A stretch of DNA of 64,000 bases from Anaerolineae bacterium (GTDB lineage Bacteria > Chloroflexota > Anaerolineae > Anaerolineales > Anaerolineaceae): NCBI GenBank assembly GCA_013178185.1, contig JABLXC010000017.1, forward strand, positions 1 to 64,000, read 5' to 3'. Below, piece after piece: positions 50,138-58,433 of this stretch. Positions within the stretch are counted from its first letter, which is position 1. Every line of letters begins with the position of its first letter. Position numbers and translations under genes: made by a program. A model generated the notes under the pieces. That model saw only the letters and a program-made list of their open reading frames with translations. It made no database searches and had not been told where the DNA came from.

Positions 50138-50165
50138 TTGCATTTTCAAAAAATTTATTTATAAT
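50138..50165 (+). promoter_or_regulatory. Promoter of padR gene
   Basis: TTGCAT (50138-50143), 16-base spacer, perfect TATAAT (50160-50165), about 36 bases before the ATG. Confidence 0.6.
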
Positions 50166-50200
50166 TCAGATTATTCAAGTCTAAATATTCTGGATTAACT

Positions 50201-50734
50201 ATGAATGATGAACTGCTTTTGCTTGGATTGCTGCGCCGTGAGGAGATGCATGGCTACCAGCTGGTCGAGTTCATTGAACGAAATTTGAGCGCCTGCACCG
50301 GTTTGAAGAAATCGAAAGCATATTTTTTGCTGGAGAAGATGGCCTCGGCAGGATGGGTGGTTTCTGATGAACGCCGCAGCGGGAAACGCCCAACGCGCCG
50401 GGTCTATCGCCCAACGGAGCAAGGTTTGCAGGTGTTTTGGAAGATGTTGCGCAAGCAGTGCGCTCAATTTACACCGACCTATTTTCAGGATGATATCAGC
50501 CTGTTGTTTCTGGACGAACTGCCGGCGGAAGAAGCTGTTGAGTTACTTAAACAGCGAAGGGGTGCGATGGAAGAATTGCGCGAGCGCATGCTGAACGCCC
50601 CGCCGCATTCTGGAGCGAGCGGCTGGCTGGTGGAACATCAGGTTCGCTACCTTTCGGCTGAACTGAATTGGTTAGATGAGATCATCCAACGCGTGGAGGA
50701 AAAAGGACGCGTCTGGAATAAATCTGATGAATAA
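50201..50734 (+). CDS. PadR family transcriptional regulator
   Basis: 177 residues. An N-terminal winged helix (ELLLLGLLRREEMHGYQLVEFIE, SKAYFLLEKMASAGWV, RVYRPTEQGLQVF) is followed by a C-terminal helical dimerisation domain as in Vir/PadR group 2. It represses genes responsive to stress or small molecules. It starts 15 bases before a small membrane protein gene, probably its target and operon partner. ATG start with a TATAAT promoter. Confidence 0.93.
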   Translation: MNDELLLLGLLRREEMHGYQLVEFIERNLSACTGLKKSKAYFLLEKMASAGWVVSDERRSGKRPTRRVYRPTEQGLQVFWKMLRKQCAQFTPTYFQDDISLLFLDELPAEEAVELLKQRRGAMEELRERMLNAPPHSGASGWLVEHQVRYLSAELNWLDEIIQRVEEKGRVWNKSDE

Positions 50735-50749
50735 ATCAAGGAGAAAATC

Positions 50750-51226
50750 ATGTACACACTGATATTAACATTGCACAATGTTACTCGCTGGCTTGTCTTG
50801 TTCTTTGGTCTGATTGCCGTCGTGCGGGCGTTTTCGGGTTGGCTTGGGAAGAGAGAATGGACAAAGTTCGACCGGCAGGCCGGGATGATGTTTGCCGGCA
50901 TGATTGACCTGCAACTGCTGTTAGGTCTCATTCTTTACTTCATTTACACACCCTTTACGAAGGTCATGTTTGCAAACTTTTCCGGAGCAATGCGCGATGG
51001 CGTGACACGCTTCTTTGCAATAGAGCATTTATTGGCTATGCTGGTTGCGCTGGTGCTGGCGCATATAGGGGCTTCGTCAGTTAAGAAAGCTGCTGTAGCA
51101 GTTTCCCGGCATAAACGGGCGGCGATTTGGTTCACGGCTACGTTGCTTCTCATCCTGGCCATGATCCCCTGGCCTTTTATGGATTACGGCCGGCCGCTGC
51201 TGCGCTTGTTTGGGTTCACGCTGTAG
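50750..51226 (+). CDS. Small four-helix membrane protein (cytochrome b-like)
   Basis: 158 residues with four membrane helices. Histidines sit inside helix 1 (LTLHNVTRW) and helix 3 (IEHLLAMLVALVLAHIG), which could ligate heme as in small cytochrome b-type proteins. The start follows AAGGAG. It is paired with the PadR regulator and ends in a bidirectional hairpin. Function is unproven; heme binding is an inference from the His placement. Confidence 0.78.
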   Translation: MYTLILTLHNVTRWLVLFFGLIAVVRAFSGWLGKREWTKFDRQAGMMFAGMIDLQLLLGLILYFIYTPFTKVMFANFSGAMRDGVTRFFAIEHLLAMLVALVLAHIGASSVKKAAVAVSRHKRAAIWFTATLLLILAMIPWPFMDYGRPLLRLFGFTL

Positions 51227-51259
51227 CTTTTTTTGTAAGAAATTGACGGCGGGATGCAA

Positions 51260-51291
51260 GAAACGCCGGATTGAATTCTCGCCGGCGTTTC
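51260..51291. terminator. Bidirectional terminator
   Basis: GAAACGCCGG (51260-51269) and CCGGCGTTTC (51282-51291) form a perfect 10-bp stem between two converging genes. Only a weak T run follows on either side. Confidence 0.55.
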
Positions 51292-51302
51292 GTTATAAGA
51301 AT

Positions 51303-52058
51303 TTATCGTTTTACTTCTTCAACTTCCTGATACCAGCGCACCCGTTTGCCGATGCGGGCGCGAGCTTTCCAGGCCAGGCTTTTGGGGATGGCTTCGTTGG
51401 CCGACAAGATTGAGTCCATGCGGTCAAGGACTTTGCTTTTCTGAGGGGCGGAAAGCGGGATTTCTCCCTTCTCGATCAATTCTCTCAAGTGCTGCAGGGT
51501 GAGCTCAATGGTTGTATATAAGCCCCAGTCTTTGGCGCACAGGGAGGCGATATAAGAGGTGTTGATGGTCTCCTCGTCTATGCTGCCGGTGGGGTGATCC
51601 AGCAGGAGCAGCGTCAGGTCTATCGCGTCTTTGTAATTCAATTCGACAATTTGCGCTTTCGAGAGGAATAGTTCCGCTAACGGCGTTGTGAGCGGTTCCA
51701 GGTGTAGGCGGTCTGCCAGGGGAAGGTGGTGGCACATTTCGAACGCCCCGACAAAGACATCTACCTGGCGGTTGTTTGCCTCATCGTAAAATAGCTGGCG
51801 GCTGGCTCCGTTGAGGGTATTGAAGCTTTTGTTGGGGGTGTATCCATTCGCCTGGAAAAAGTCCTCCAACTTGCTGCCGCCTTCGCGATCGGTGATCAGG
51901 TCAATATCCGCGTAGGAACGCTGCCGGTTGAACAACTCGGCTGATGGACAGCGTACCCGAACGGCCAGGCCGCCCAGTGCACGCAGGCATATTTGACGTT
52001 CCTGCGCCGCCTGGATAAGGCGGTGCATCTCTTTTTCGATATCCTGATGGGGGAGCAT
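51303..52058 (-). CDS. Nucleotidyltransferase-fold hypothetical protein
   Basis: 251 residues. The N-terminal half has the Pol-beta-type nucleotidyltransferase pattern: LGGLAVRVR (GG region) and SYADIDLITDR (acidic DxD). The rest is helical with no clear second domain. AbiEii-like and aminoglycoside-type NTases share this outline. It starts right after the permease stop (TAAATG), so it is co-transcribed with an amino acid permease. No antitoxin-type partner is adjacent. Substrate unknown. Confidence 0.72.
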   Translation of the reverse strand: MLPHQDIEKEMHRLIQAAQERQICLRALGGLAVRVRCPSAELFNRQRSYADIDLITDREGGSKLEDFFQANGYTPNKSFNTLNGASRQLFYDEANNRQVDVFVGAFEMCHHLPLADRLHLEPLTTPLAELFLSKAQIVELNYKDAIDLTLLLLDHPTGSIDEETINTSYIASLCAKDWGLYTTIELTLQHLRELIEKGEIPLSAPQKSKVLDRMDSILSANEAIPKSLAWKARARIGKRVRWYQEVEEVKR

Positions 52059-53717
52059 TTATTCTACCGGTATCTCCTGGTGAACTCGATCAATATCAAT
52101 TCCTTCGTTTTTGCGATAAGCTTTGAAGCCCTTGTAAATCCCAAAGGCGAGTAAGTACAAGATCAGGATGAAGATGATGGAATTGGTGTTGGCGAGGCCA
52201 ATGCCATAAAGCTGGTTTGGATCTATCAGCCATTGGTACAATAAAAAGAGCAAAAAGCCTCCAAAAACAATCCCTGCCGCAGTGATCAAGGGAATGCCGA
52301 ACACTTTGTACTTGGCGATGGGAGAAGCGTTATAGAGATCAGGTTTGCGGTAGGGGAGCACGATCGCGGCGATGGTTGTGCCGAGATACGTAATGGCAAT
52401 CACAAGGGTTGAATCCAGCGTTAGAGAGCGGAAACTAAACACATCCCATGCGAATAAGGCGGAGACGACCAGCGAGGGGAGCACCATCAACAGCAGCGCG
52501 ACGACCGGCGTGCGCGTCTTTGGATCAACATCTGCCACCTTTTCTGGCAGCAGGCGATCAAAGGCGGCGGCGAAGATGACGCGGGTGGAGCTGAGGAAGA
52601 CGGTGCCGGACCAGCCAAACCACCAAAGGCTCATCATCAAAATGACGATAAATTGGACGACCCGGCTGGAGGTCATGAAAACCGCCAGCAAAGCCGGATA
52701 AGGCCAGACGGGCAGTGGTGGGATCTGGTCGGTATATCCCCAGGCATAGTTCCACCATGCACCGTTAGCCTTCATGTAGAAATCCCAGGTAAGCGTCTTA
52801 TTGATGAGCAAGAAAAAGATCACACCCAGCAAGGTGGTGATGATCAGGGCGCCTGCCATCCCCCAAAAGTTGCGTTTGAAGTCGCTTGCGCCGCGCACTT
52901 CTCCATACAAAGTGGAGCCCCAGTTGGGCCACAAGTTGAAGAATACAATGAACGGCATGGCCAGGAAGATAGCCCCGATTCCTCCGCCGGTCAGCGGAGC
53001 GACCGCGCCGGCAGCCTCGCCTGCTGCAAGCGTGGCGTTGTAAATGCCAGAAGAAGCCCCAAACATCGCGGGCGCCTCGCGTTCCAACCCTGCCTGAAAA
53101 GTTTGGGCGTTCCCGAAGGCCAGGAAGCCAAAGACCACCAGCAAACCGGCCAGGCCAATAAAGAAACAGATTTTTTGGATGCGGGCATACCACTTCATCC
53201 CCAGCGCGATATAAACAGCCGCAATGGCGCATACCAGCGCGCTGGTAATGAATAGGCCCGCAGAGGTTTGCCCAAACCAAAGCGCGGCGTCTTTAGCACC
53301 CACGATGCCTAATAAGGGCGTTAGGAAGAGGTGGCGCAGCATATCGCCATAGAGCGGCACCCAAAGCCACAGGATAAACCACCAGCCGGTGATGGCCAGG
53401 ACGAAGCCGATCCCTCCGCCTAATATGCGGCTCTGCCAGACATAATCGCCGCCGGAACGGGGCATGACGGCCACCAGGCCGGCGTAAACAACCACTTCAA
53501 ACAGGATAAATAAGCCGCTGATAATCAGCGTTGGCAATAATCCGCCTTGTAAGAAATACATCTGACTGAAAATGTATAAACCCAGTGTGATGAGGTTGAT
53601 GGAAAAGGTGGCGTAGATGAATGCATCCAACACTGACCACGAGCGTACCAGTCCGGTCGCTTTCCTCAGGAAGAGATTTGTTTCTGGAGCCCCCTTTCTG
53701 TTAATTGCGCGTGCCAT
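52059..53717 (-). CDS. APC family amino acid permease
   Basis: 552 residues with about twelve membrane helices. The N-terminal SVLDAFIYATFSINLITLGLYIF and MPRSGGDYVWQSRILGGGIGF are characteristic APC superfamily elements around TM1-TM3. It imports amino acids or related amines coupled to ions. The start follows GGAGGTAAAA. It shares a transcript with the NTase-fold gene. Specificity cannot be told. Confidence 0.92.
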   Translation of the reverse strand: MARAINRKGAPETNLFLRKATGLVRSWSVLDAFIYATFSINLITLGLYIFSQMYFLQGGLLPTLIISGLFILFEVVVYAGLVAVMPRSGGDYVWQSRILGGGIGFVLAITGWWFILWLWVPLYGDMLRHLFLTPLLGIVGAKDAALWFGQTSAGLFITSALVCAIAAVYIALGMKWYARIQKICFFIGLAGLLVVFGFLAFGNAQTFQAGLEREAPAMFGASSGIYNATLAAGEAAGAVAPLTGGGIGAIFLAMPFIVFFNLWPNWGSTLYGEVRGASDFKRNFWGMAGALIITTLLGVIFFLLINKTLTWDFYMKANGAWWNYAWGYTDQIPPLPVWPYPALLAVFMTSSRVVQFIVILMMSLWWFGWSGTVFLSSTRVIFAAAFDRLLPEKVADVDPKTRTPVVALLLMVLPSLVVSALFAWDVFSFRSLTLDSTLVIAITYLGTTIAAIVLPYRKPDLYNASPIAKYKVFGIPLITAAGIVFGGFLLFLLYQWLIDPNQLYGIGLANTNSIIFILILYLLAFGIYKGFKAYRKNEGIDIDRVHQEIPVE

Positions 53718-53899
53718 TTTTACCTCCGTCCTATATAAATTGATTGAAAAAGTGGGAATCTGAATGAGTAACGAATGAGAGATTAAGACATTATATCCAT
53801 TACGCCGAAAAATAGGGTAGTTTTAGAGATAGAGCAATAAAAATTTGGGGAATTGTCCACGCCATTCTTTTTTGGCGCGTAGCATTGATCTGCAAAACA

Positions 53900-54841
53900 T
53901 CAACCAGTAGTGAAAACGTAGCTTTTTAGTCTGCCTTTCTCCAGGCAGATTAGAGCGCCGAGCAGGACGCCCTGTTCGTACATGCTGCCAGGGTTGATGC
54001 ACTGGGTTTTTCCGATCCGGACGGCTCCTTTGCTTTCGTGAATATGACCAAAAAGGCCGAGAAGCGGCTGGTATTTTTCTATGACTGCTCTGCCGGCCTT
54101 GCTTCCTACAGGCACCAGGGAATTGCCGGCATATTTTGGCCTCAGGTCAGCAGTTAATTCCGGTGCATCGTCGAGCGTTGAGGCGTAGGGCGGTACGTGA
54201 AAATTGAAGACCGCCGTCTTGGGTTGCTTTAGTTTCTGGGTCATCGCTTCATAGCGAGCCAGAAGGCCATCTTCGTTGTCCTCCCGGTAAGTGTGCCAGG
54301 GCGTCGGGTTGCTCCAACCAGAACTGATCATCTGGTGATGCTCATCCAGATCCACGACCTGGCCTTCTGCGAGGATAATATGTTTGGAAGCCTGGATCAT
54401 GTCATCCAGTTCAAACATATCATCGTTGCCGGGGGCTACAAAGCAGCGGATATGGGTATCTTTCAGTTTTTCATCGGCATATTGCAGCCAGCGTTCGGCT
54501 GTCTTGAGCACTTCGATCTTGAAAAGCTGGTTAACTTTTTCGGGCGCAGCGGTTAATTCTGCAATTTCGTCGGGGGTGGTCACATAAGGGTAATAGCCGC
54601 GACTTTTGATCTTTTTCATCATGGCCTGAACTTCTTCTTCGCCATGCAGGATCGATTCTTGCTGCAAGAGGATGGCCTGGTAGGTGTTGTTGCCGCGATG
54701 AACGATGGGCACGATCGCCTTGCCAGTCATATCGCCGCCCAACACGATGACATCCGCTTTATAAAATTTACCGGCGTTGATGAATTTGTTCCAGCAAATA
54801 TCTGACCCATGAATATCTGTGGCAAAAAAGAGAACAGTCAC
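53900..54841 (-). CDS. Metallophosphoesterase (calcineurin-like)
   Basis: 313 residues. All five motifs of the calcineurin-like phosphoesterase fold are present: FATDIHGS (DxH), LGGDMTG (GD), APGNDDMFE (GN[HD]), FNFHVPPY and LFGHIHES (GHxH). The start is GTG at 54841. Substrate unknown. It is separate from the permease operon (182-base gap) and divergent from parA. Confidence 0.92.
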   Translation of the reverse strand: MTVLFFATDIHGSDICWNKFINAGKFYKADVIVLGGDMTGKAIVPIVHRGNNTYQAILLQQESILHGEEEVQAMMKKIKSRGYYPYVTTPDEIAELTAAPEKVNQLFKIEVLKTAERWLQYADEKLKDTHIRCFVAPGNDDMFELDDMIQASKHIILAEGQVVDLDEHHQMISSGWSNPTPWHTYREDNEDGLLARYEAMTQKLKQPKTAVFNFHVPPYASTLDDAPELTADLRPKYAGNSLVPVGSKAGRAVIEKYQPLLGLFGHIHESKGAVRIGKTQCINPGSMYEQGVLLGALICLEKGRLKSYVFTTG

Positions 54842-54940
54842 AATAAAAGTCGTTTCCTCAAGGTTTGGTCAATTGTTTCATGATTGTACTTCACCTTGGG
54901 GGAAAGCACAACAATTGTATTTGATGGTTGGAGTGAACTC

Positions 54941-54957
54941 TGGTATATACTTATGGT
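54941..54957 (+). promoter_or_regulatory. Extended -10 promoter of parA
   Basis: TGGTATATA (54941-54949) is an extended -10. TTGATG (54921-54926) is 17 bases upstream of the hexamer. The predicted start coincides with the GTG codon at 54958, so parA would be leaderless. Confidence 0.55.
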
Positions 54958-55770
54958 GTGAACGCAGACAATCACTGGCATCTGATTCCTTATACCATTG
55001 CAATTGCGCACCAAAAAGGGGGGGTTGGAAAAACTACCACCGCGTTGACGGTTGGCGCCTGTCTGGCCGAGCAGAAAGTTCATACTCTGCTGATTGACCT
55101 GGACCCTTCTCTGAACTTAACCACCGGTGTTGGCCTGCCGCCCAATTTGATTGATGAGACCCTGGCGGAAGTCTTGCTGGCAGGCACGTCCCTGGAAAAC
55201 GCCATTCGCTCGACCTCCTACGAAAACCTGGATATTCTTCCCTCCGGTCCTGGGATGGTCTCTTTGTCCCGACAGCTTCACTCGCGGCCTTCTTATGAAA
55301 CCCTATTGCGCAAGTTGATCAACCACCAGCGTATGAGCGTGTATGAGGTGATTTTGATAGACTGCCCGCCGATGCTGGACGCACTGACGATTTTGGCGCT
55401 TTCGGCGGCGGATCTGGCAATCATCCCTACGCAGTGCGAATACTACTCGCTGCAGGCGCTGGAAAGCATGTTTCGCTTGATCCGCCTGATACGCGCAAAA
55501 AATAACGCGCAACTGCGATACCGCTTATTGGTCACAATGTTCGACCGGCGCGGGAAATTCCATGCCAGAGTGTTCGAATTGCTGCGGGAGCATTATAGCA
55601 ACGCTTTGTTCAAGGCAACGATCGGTTTCGATACCCGTGTGCGAGAAAGCCAGATGGCGGGTATCCCCTTAACGATCTTTTCTCCGAACTGCCGGGCTGC
55701 GGAGCATTACCGTTCTCTTTCGAAAGAGTTACTGTTTTATGTTCAGAAAAAACGCAGCGAGGGGGCCTGA
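54958..55770 (+). CDS. ParA/Soj family ATPase
   Basis: 270 residues. The deviant Walker A KGGVGKTTTALTVG near the N-terminus, Walker B ILIDCPPML and the LTTGVGL switch-like region mark the ParA/Soj type of the MinD/ParA superfamily. It partitions chromosomes, plasmids or protein clusters. No parB gene or parS-like site is adjacent. It starts with GTG at a predicted transcription start. It is 38 bases upstream of the receiver-threonine synthase fusion and is co-directional with it. Confidence 0.93.
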   Translation: MNADNHWHLIPYTIAIAHQKGGVGKTTTALTVGACLAEQKVHTLLIDLDPSLNLTTGVGLPPNLIDETLAEVLLAGTSLENAIRSTSYENLDILPSGPGMVSLSRQLHSRPSYETLLRKLINHQRMSVYEVILIDCPPMLDALTILALSAADLAIIPTQCEYYSLQALESMFRLIRLIRAKNNAQLRYRLLVTMFDRRGKFHARVFELLREHYSNALFKATIGFDTRVRESQMAGIPLTIFSPNCRAAEHYRSLSKELLFYVQKKRSEGA

Positions 55771-55808
55771 ACAGAAAACCGATCGCTGTAATGCTGCCTG
55801 GAGGTCGG

Positions 55809-57413
55809 ATGAGCAGGACCGTGCTTTATATCGAGGATAACCCAGACAACCTGATGCTGGTCAGGCGCGCCATCGAAGCCATAGGCTATAAATGGATCGG
55901 GGCAAGCAGCGGGCTGGAAGGTCTAAGGATTGCCGAAGAATTCCAACCGGACTTGATCCTTCTGGATATTTTTTTACCCGATATTGATGGCTATGAAGTA
56001 GCTCGCCGGATTAGAGCGAATGCGGATCCGAAATTGCGACGGGTCCCACTTCTTGCGATTACTGCCAACGCCTTGCAGGGGGATGCCAGAAAAGCACTCG
56101 AGGCGGGCTGTGACATGTATCTTTCCAAGCCGCTGGATATTCGAGAGCTGTGGATCCGGGTGGGTGAACTGTTGTCGCGCCGTCAAGGGCAAGCCTTTGA
56201 TGGGGGTGGGGGATCAGGCGATGGCGGGCGCTATTCGTACCTTATAGGGTTGCGTTGCTCGCTTTGTTTGGCAGGTTATGACCCTGACCAGGTGCAGACT
56301 TACTGCCTGGCCTGCAATGCGCCGCTGGTTGCAGAGTATGCGCTGGCAGAGGCGCGCGCCCAGGTTGACCGAGAGGAGATCCACCAGCGGCGAGGTTCGA
56401 TGTGGCGCTGGCATGAACTCCTACCGCTTCGTTCTCCAGGCAACCTGGTGACGCTGGGAGAAGGCGATACGCCTATCCTGCCGCTCCAGCGCCTGGGAGC
56501 GGAACTGGGTTTTGAACGGCTTTACCTGAAAGACGAAAGCCTTTGCCCGACAGGGAGTTTTAAAGCGCGCGGCCTTTCGGTGGCGGTTTCTAAAGCCAAA
56601 GAGTTGGGGATCGAAAAAGCAATCATCCCGACGGCTGGCAATGCGGGCGGCGCGCTGGCGGCTTACGCCAGCCGGGCCGGTATGCAAGTCTGCATCTACA
56701 TGCCCAGCGATACGCCTCTGGCAAACGTGTTGGAAAGCCAGATTACCGGCGCAGAGGTTACGCTGGTAGATGGATTGATCAGCGATGCGGCAAAGCTGGC
56801 AGGCGCAAAGAGCCGCGAGGAAGGCTGGTTTGACTTTTCTACTTTCAGGGAACCTTACCGGCTGGAAGGCAAGAAGATCATGGGCTATGAGATTGCCGAA
56901 GCGTTTGACTGGCAGTTGCCCGATGTGATCCTCTACCCCACCGGCGGCGGGACGGGGTTGGTGGGCATCTGGAAAGCGATTGGGGAACTGGCGGAATTGG
57001 GCTGGCTGGATACGGCAGCGCGGCCGCGCATGATCGCGGTGCAGGCGGCAGGATGCGCCCCGGTTGTGGACGCAATCGAAAACGGAAAAACGCAGTGCGA
57101 CTTCTGGGAGGGCGCAAATACGCAAGCCTCCGGTCTGAGGGTGCCCAGGAGTTTTGCGGATCGCCTGATCATAAAAACGATTTTGGAAAGCGGTGGAAGC
57201 GCGGTGGGGGTAAGCGACGAAGCGATCTTCCAGGCACAACGGCAGCTGGCGCGGATGGAAGGGATTTTTGCCGCCCCAGAAGGAGCAGCCACGCTGGCAG
57301 GGCTGTTGGAGTTAAAGAAACGCTCTTTGGTGCAAAAAGACGAGCGCATCCTGTTGTTGAATACCGGCAGCGGCTTGAAATATCTGGATATAATAAAGAA
57401 TGCGCCAGGCTGA
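55809..57413 (+). CDS. Response-regulator receiver fused to threonine synthase-like enzyme
   Basis: 534 residues in one uninterrupted frame. Residues 1-122 are a DivK/CheY-like receiver: acidic pair ED at 9-10, phospho-acceptor Asp53 (LLDIFLPD), Lys107 (LSKPLD). A Gly-rich linker (about 129-141, FDGGGGSGDGG) leads to a threonine-synthase-like PLP domain: zinc-ribbon-like Cys150, 153, 166, 169; PLP Lys252 in GSFKARG; GGGTGL at 379-384. Threonine synthase turns phosphohomoserine into threonine. The start used follows GGAGG; an earlier ATG at 55791 lacks a site. Read-through of a lost stop is the alternative. It lies behind parA. Confidence 0.88.
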   Translation: MSRTVLYIEDNPDNLMLVRRAIEAIGYKWIGASSGLEGLRIAEEFQPDLILLDIFLPDIDGYEVARRIRANADPKLRRVPLLAITANALQGDARKALEAGCDMYLSKPLDIRELWIRVGELLSRRQGQAFDGGGGSGDGGRYSYLIGLRCSLCLAGYDPDQVQTYCLACNAPLVAEYALAEARAQVDREEIHQRRGSMWRWHELLPLRSPGNLVTLGEGDTPILPLQRLGAELGFERLYLKDESLCPTGSFKARGLSVAVSKAKELGIEKAIIPTAGNAGGALAAYASRAGMQVCIYMPSDTPLANVLESQITGAEVTLVDGLISDAAKLAGAKSREEGWFDFSTFREPYRLEGKKIMGYEIAEAFDWQLPDVILYPTGGGTGLVGIWKAIGELAELGWLDTAARPRMIAVQAAGCAPVVDAIENGKTQCDFWEGANTQASGLRVPRSFADRLIIKTILESGGSAVGVSDEAIFQAQRQLARMEGIFAAPEGAATLAGLLELKKRSLVQKDERILLLNTGSGLKYLDIIKNAPG

Positions 57414-57453
57414 GCGGGGCCAGCCCCGCCGCGATCGCGGGCCTTTGCCGGTA

Positions 57454-57462
57454 TGTTATAAT
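57454..57462 (+). promoter_or_regulatory. Extended -10 promoter of LysM lipoprotein gene
   Basis: TGTTATAAT is a perfect extended -10, 12 bases before the ATG, giving a leader of about 6 bases. Confidence 0.6.
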
Positions 57463-57474
57463 GCGCTCCCGGCG

Positions 57475-58428
57475 ATGAAACGACTTCTCTGGCTTATTCT
57501 GCTGTCCTTTGCTTTGCTGCTGGCTGGCTGCGCACCGCGGGAGCAGACGGCTGGCGCGCTTCCAACCAGAACGGCTGCAGCGCTGACGCCTTATGTTACC
57601 GCCACGCCGACCGGTATTGTCTCTCCACTTGAACAGGTTACGCCAACGCCGGCGCCCACCCCTACGAGCACCCCGCGCACACATGTTGTGAAGAAAGGCG
57701 AAGACCTGGGAGGGATTGCCTTTCAATATGGCGTTACCCTGGCGGCGTTGATGGAAGCCAACCCAGAGATTGATCCCTATCTGTTATCGGTCGGCGCAAC
57801 ACTTATTATCCCCGCACCAGCCGAGAGGGTTGATACCCAAAACCTGCCGAGTCCTACCCCGGTAGCTGTTAACCCTGGCCCTGTTCACTGTTACCCGAGC
57901 CGGGATGGAGGGGCATGGTGTTTTTTGTTGGTGAACAACCCGCAGCAGACGGCGGTTGAGAATGTTTCGGTTCAGATTCAGATCTATGGCGGCGAGGCGC
58001 AGATCAGCCAGACGGCGGCTACCCCGCTTAACCTGATCGCCGCAGGCGGGGAACTGCCCGTGGCAGCCTATTTTGCTGCGCCGCTGCCGCAGCCTTTTCA
58101 GGCGACAGCTTCTTTGCTGACTGCCTTGCCCCGCACGGTGGATGATCAACGCTATCTGAGGGTGGAGGTGAGAGAGCTTCGGGCGGCAGTCCAACCGGAT
58201 GGATTTTCCGCATTGGCCAGTGGGCAAGTTGTCTTGTTGGATGGAGAAGCCGAGGCCAGCCAGGTGTGGGTGGCGCTCGCGGCGTTCGATAAGAACGGGC
58301 GGATTGTGGGCACCCGGAGATGGGAAGGGAGCGGCAGTTTGCGCCCTTCGCTGGCTTTTGAGGAGTGGGTGTATAGCGCTGGCGACCCCATTGATCATGT
58401 TCTTGCGTGGGCTGAGGCGCGCCCGTAA
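57475..58428 (+). CDS. LysM-domain lipoprotein
   Basis: 317 residues. The lipobox is LLLAGC with Cys at about residue 19. A Pro/Thr linker precedes one LysM module (about 70-120, VVKKGEDLGGIAFQYGVTLAALMEAN) that binds glycan strands. The C-terminal half is beta-rich (VENVSVQIQIYGG, VWVALAAFDKNGRIVG) and not assigned to a known family. It is anchored on the cell surface and may attach to peptidoglycan. It converges tightly with the following lipoprotein gene. Confidence 0.87.
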   Translation: MKRLLWLILLSFALLLAGCAPREQTAGALPTRTAAALTPYVTATPTGIVSPLEQVTPTPAPTPTSTPRTHVVKKGEDLGGIAFQYGVTLAALMEANPEIDPYLLSVGATLIIPAPAERVDTQNLPSPTPVAVNPGPVHCYPSRDGGAWCFLLVNNPQQTAVENVSVQIQIYGGEAQISQTAATPLNLIAAGGELPVAAYFAAPLPQPFQATASLLTALPRTVDDQRYLRVEVRELRAAVQPDGFSALASGQVVLLDGEAEASQVWVALAAFDKNGRIVGTRRWEGSGSLRPSLAFEEWVYSAGDPIDHVLAWAEARP

Positions 58429-58433
58429 TATCT

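Noticed and set aside
51303-52058. Nucleotidyltransferase-fold protein considered an AbiEii toxin
   Set aside because: No AbiEi-like antitoxin gene adjacent; it is coupled to a permease instead.
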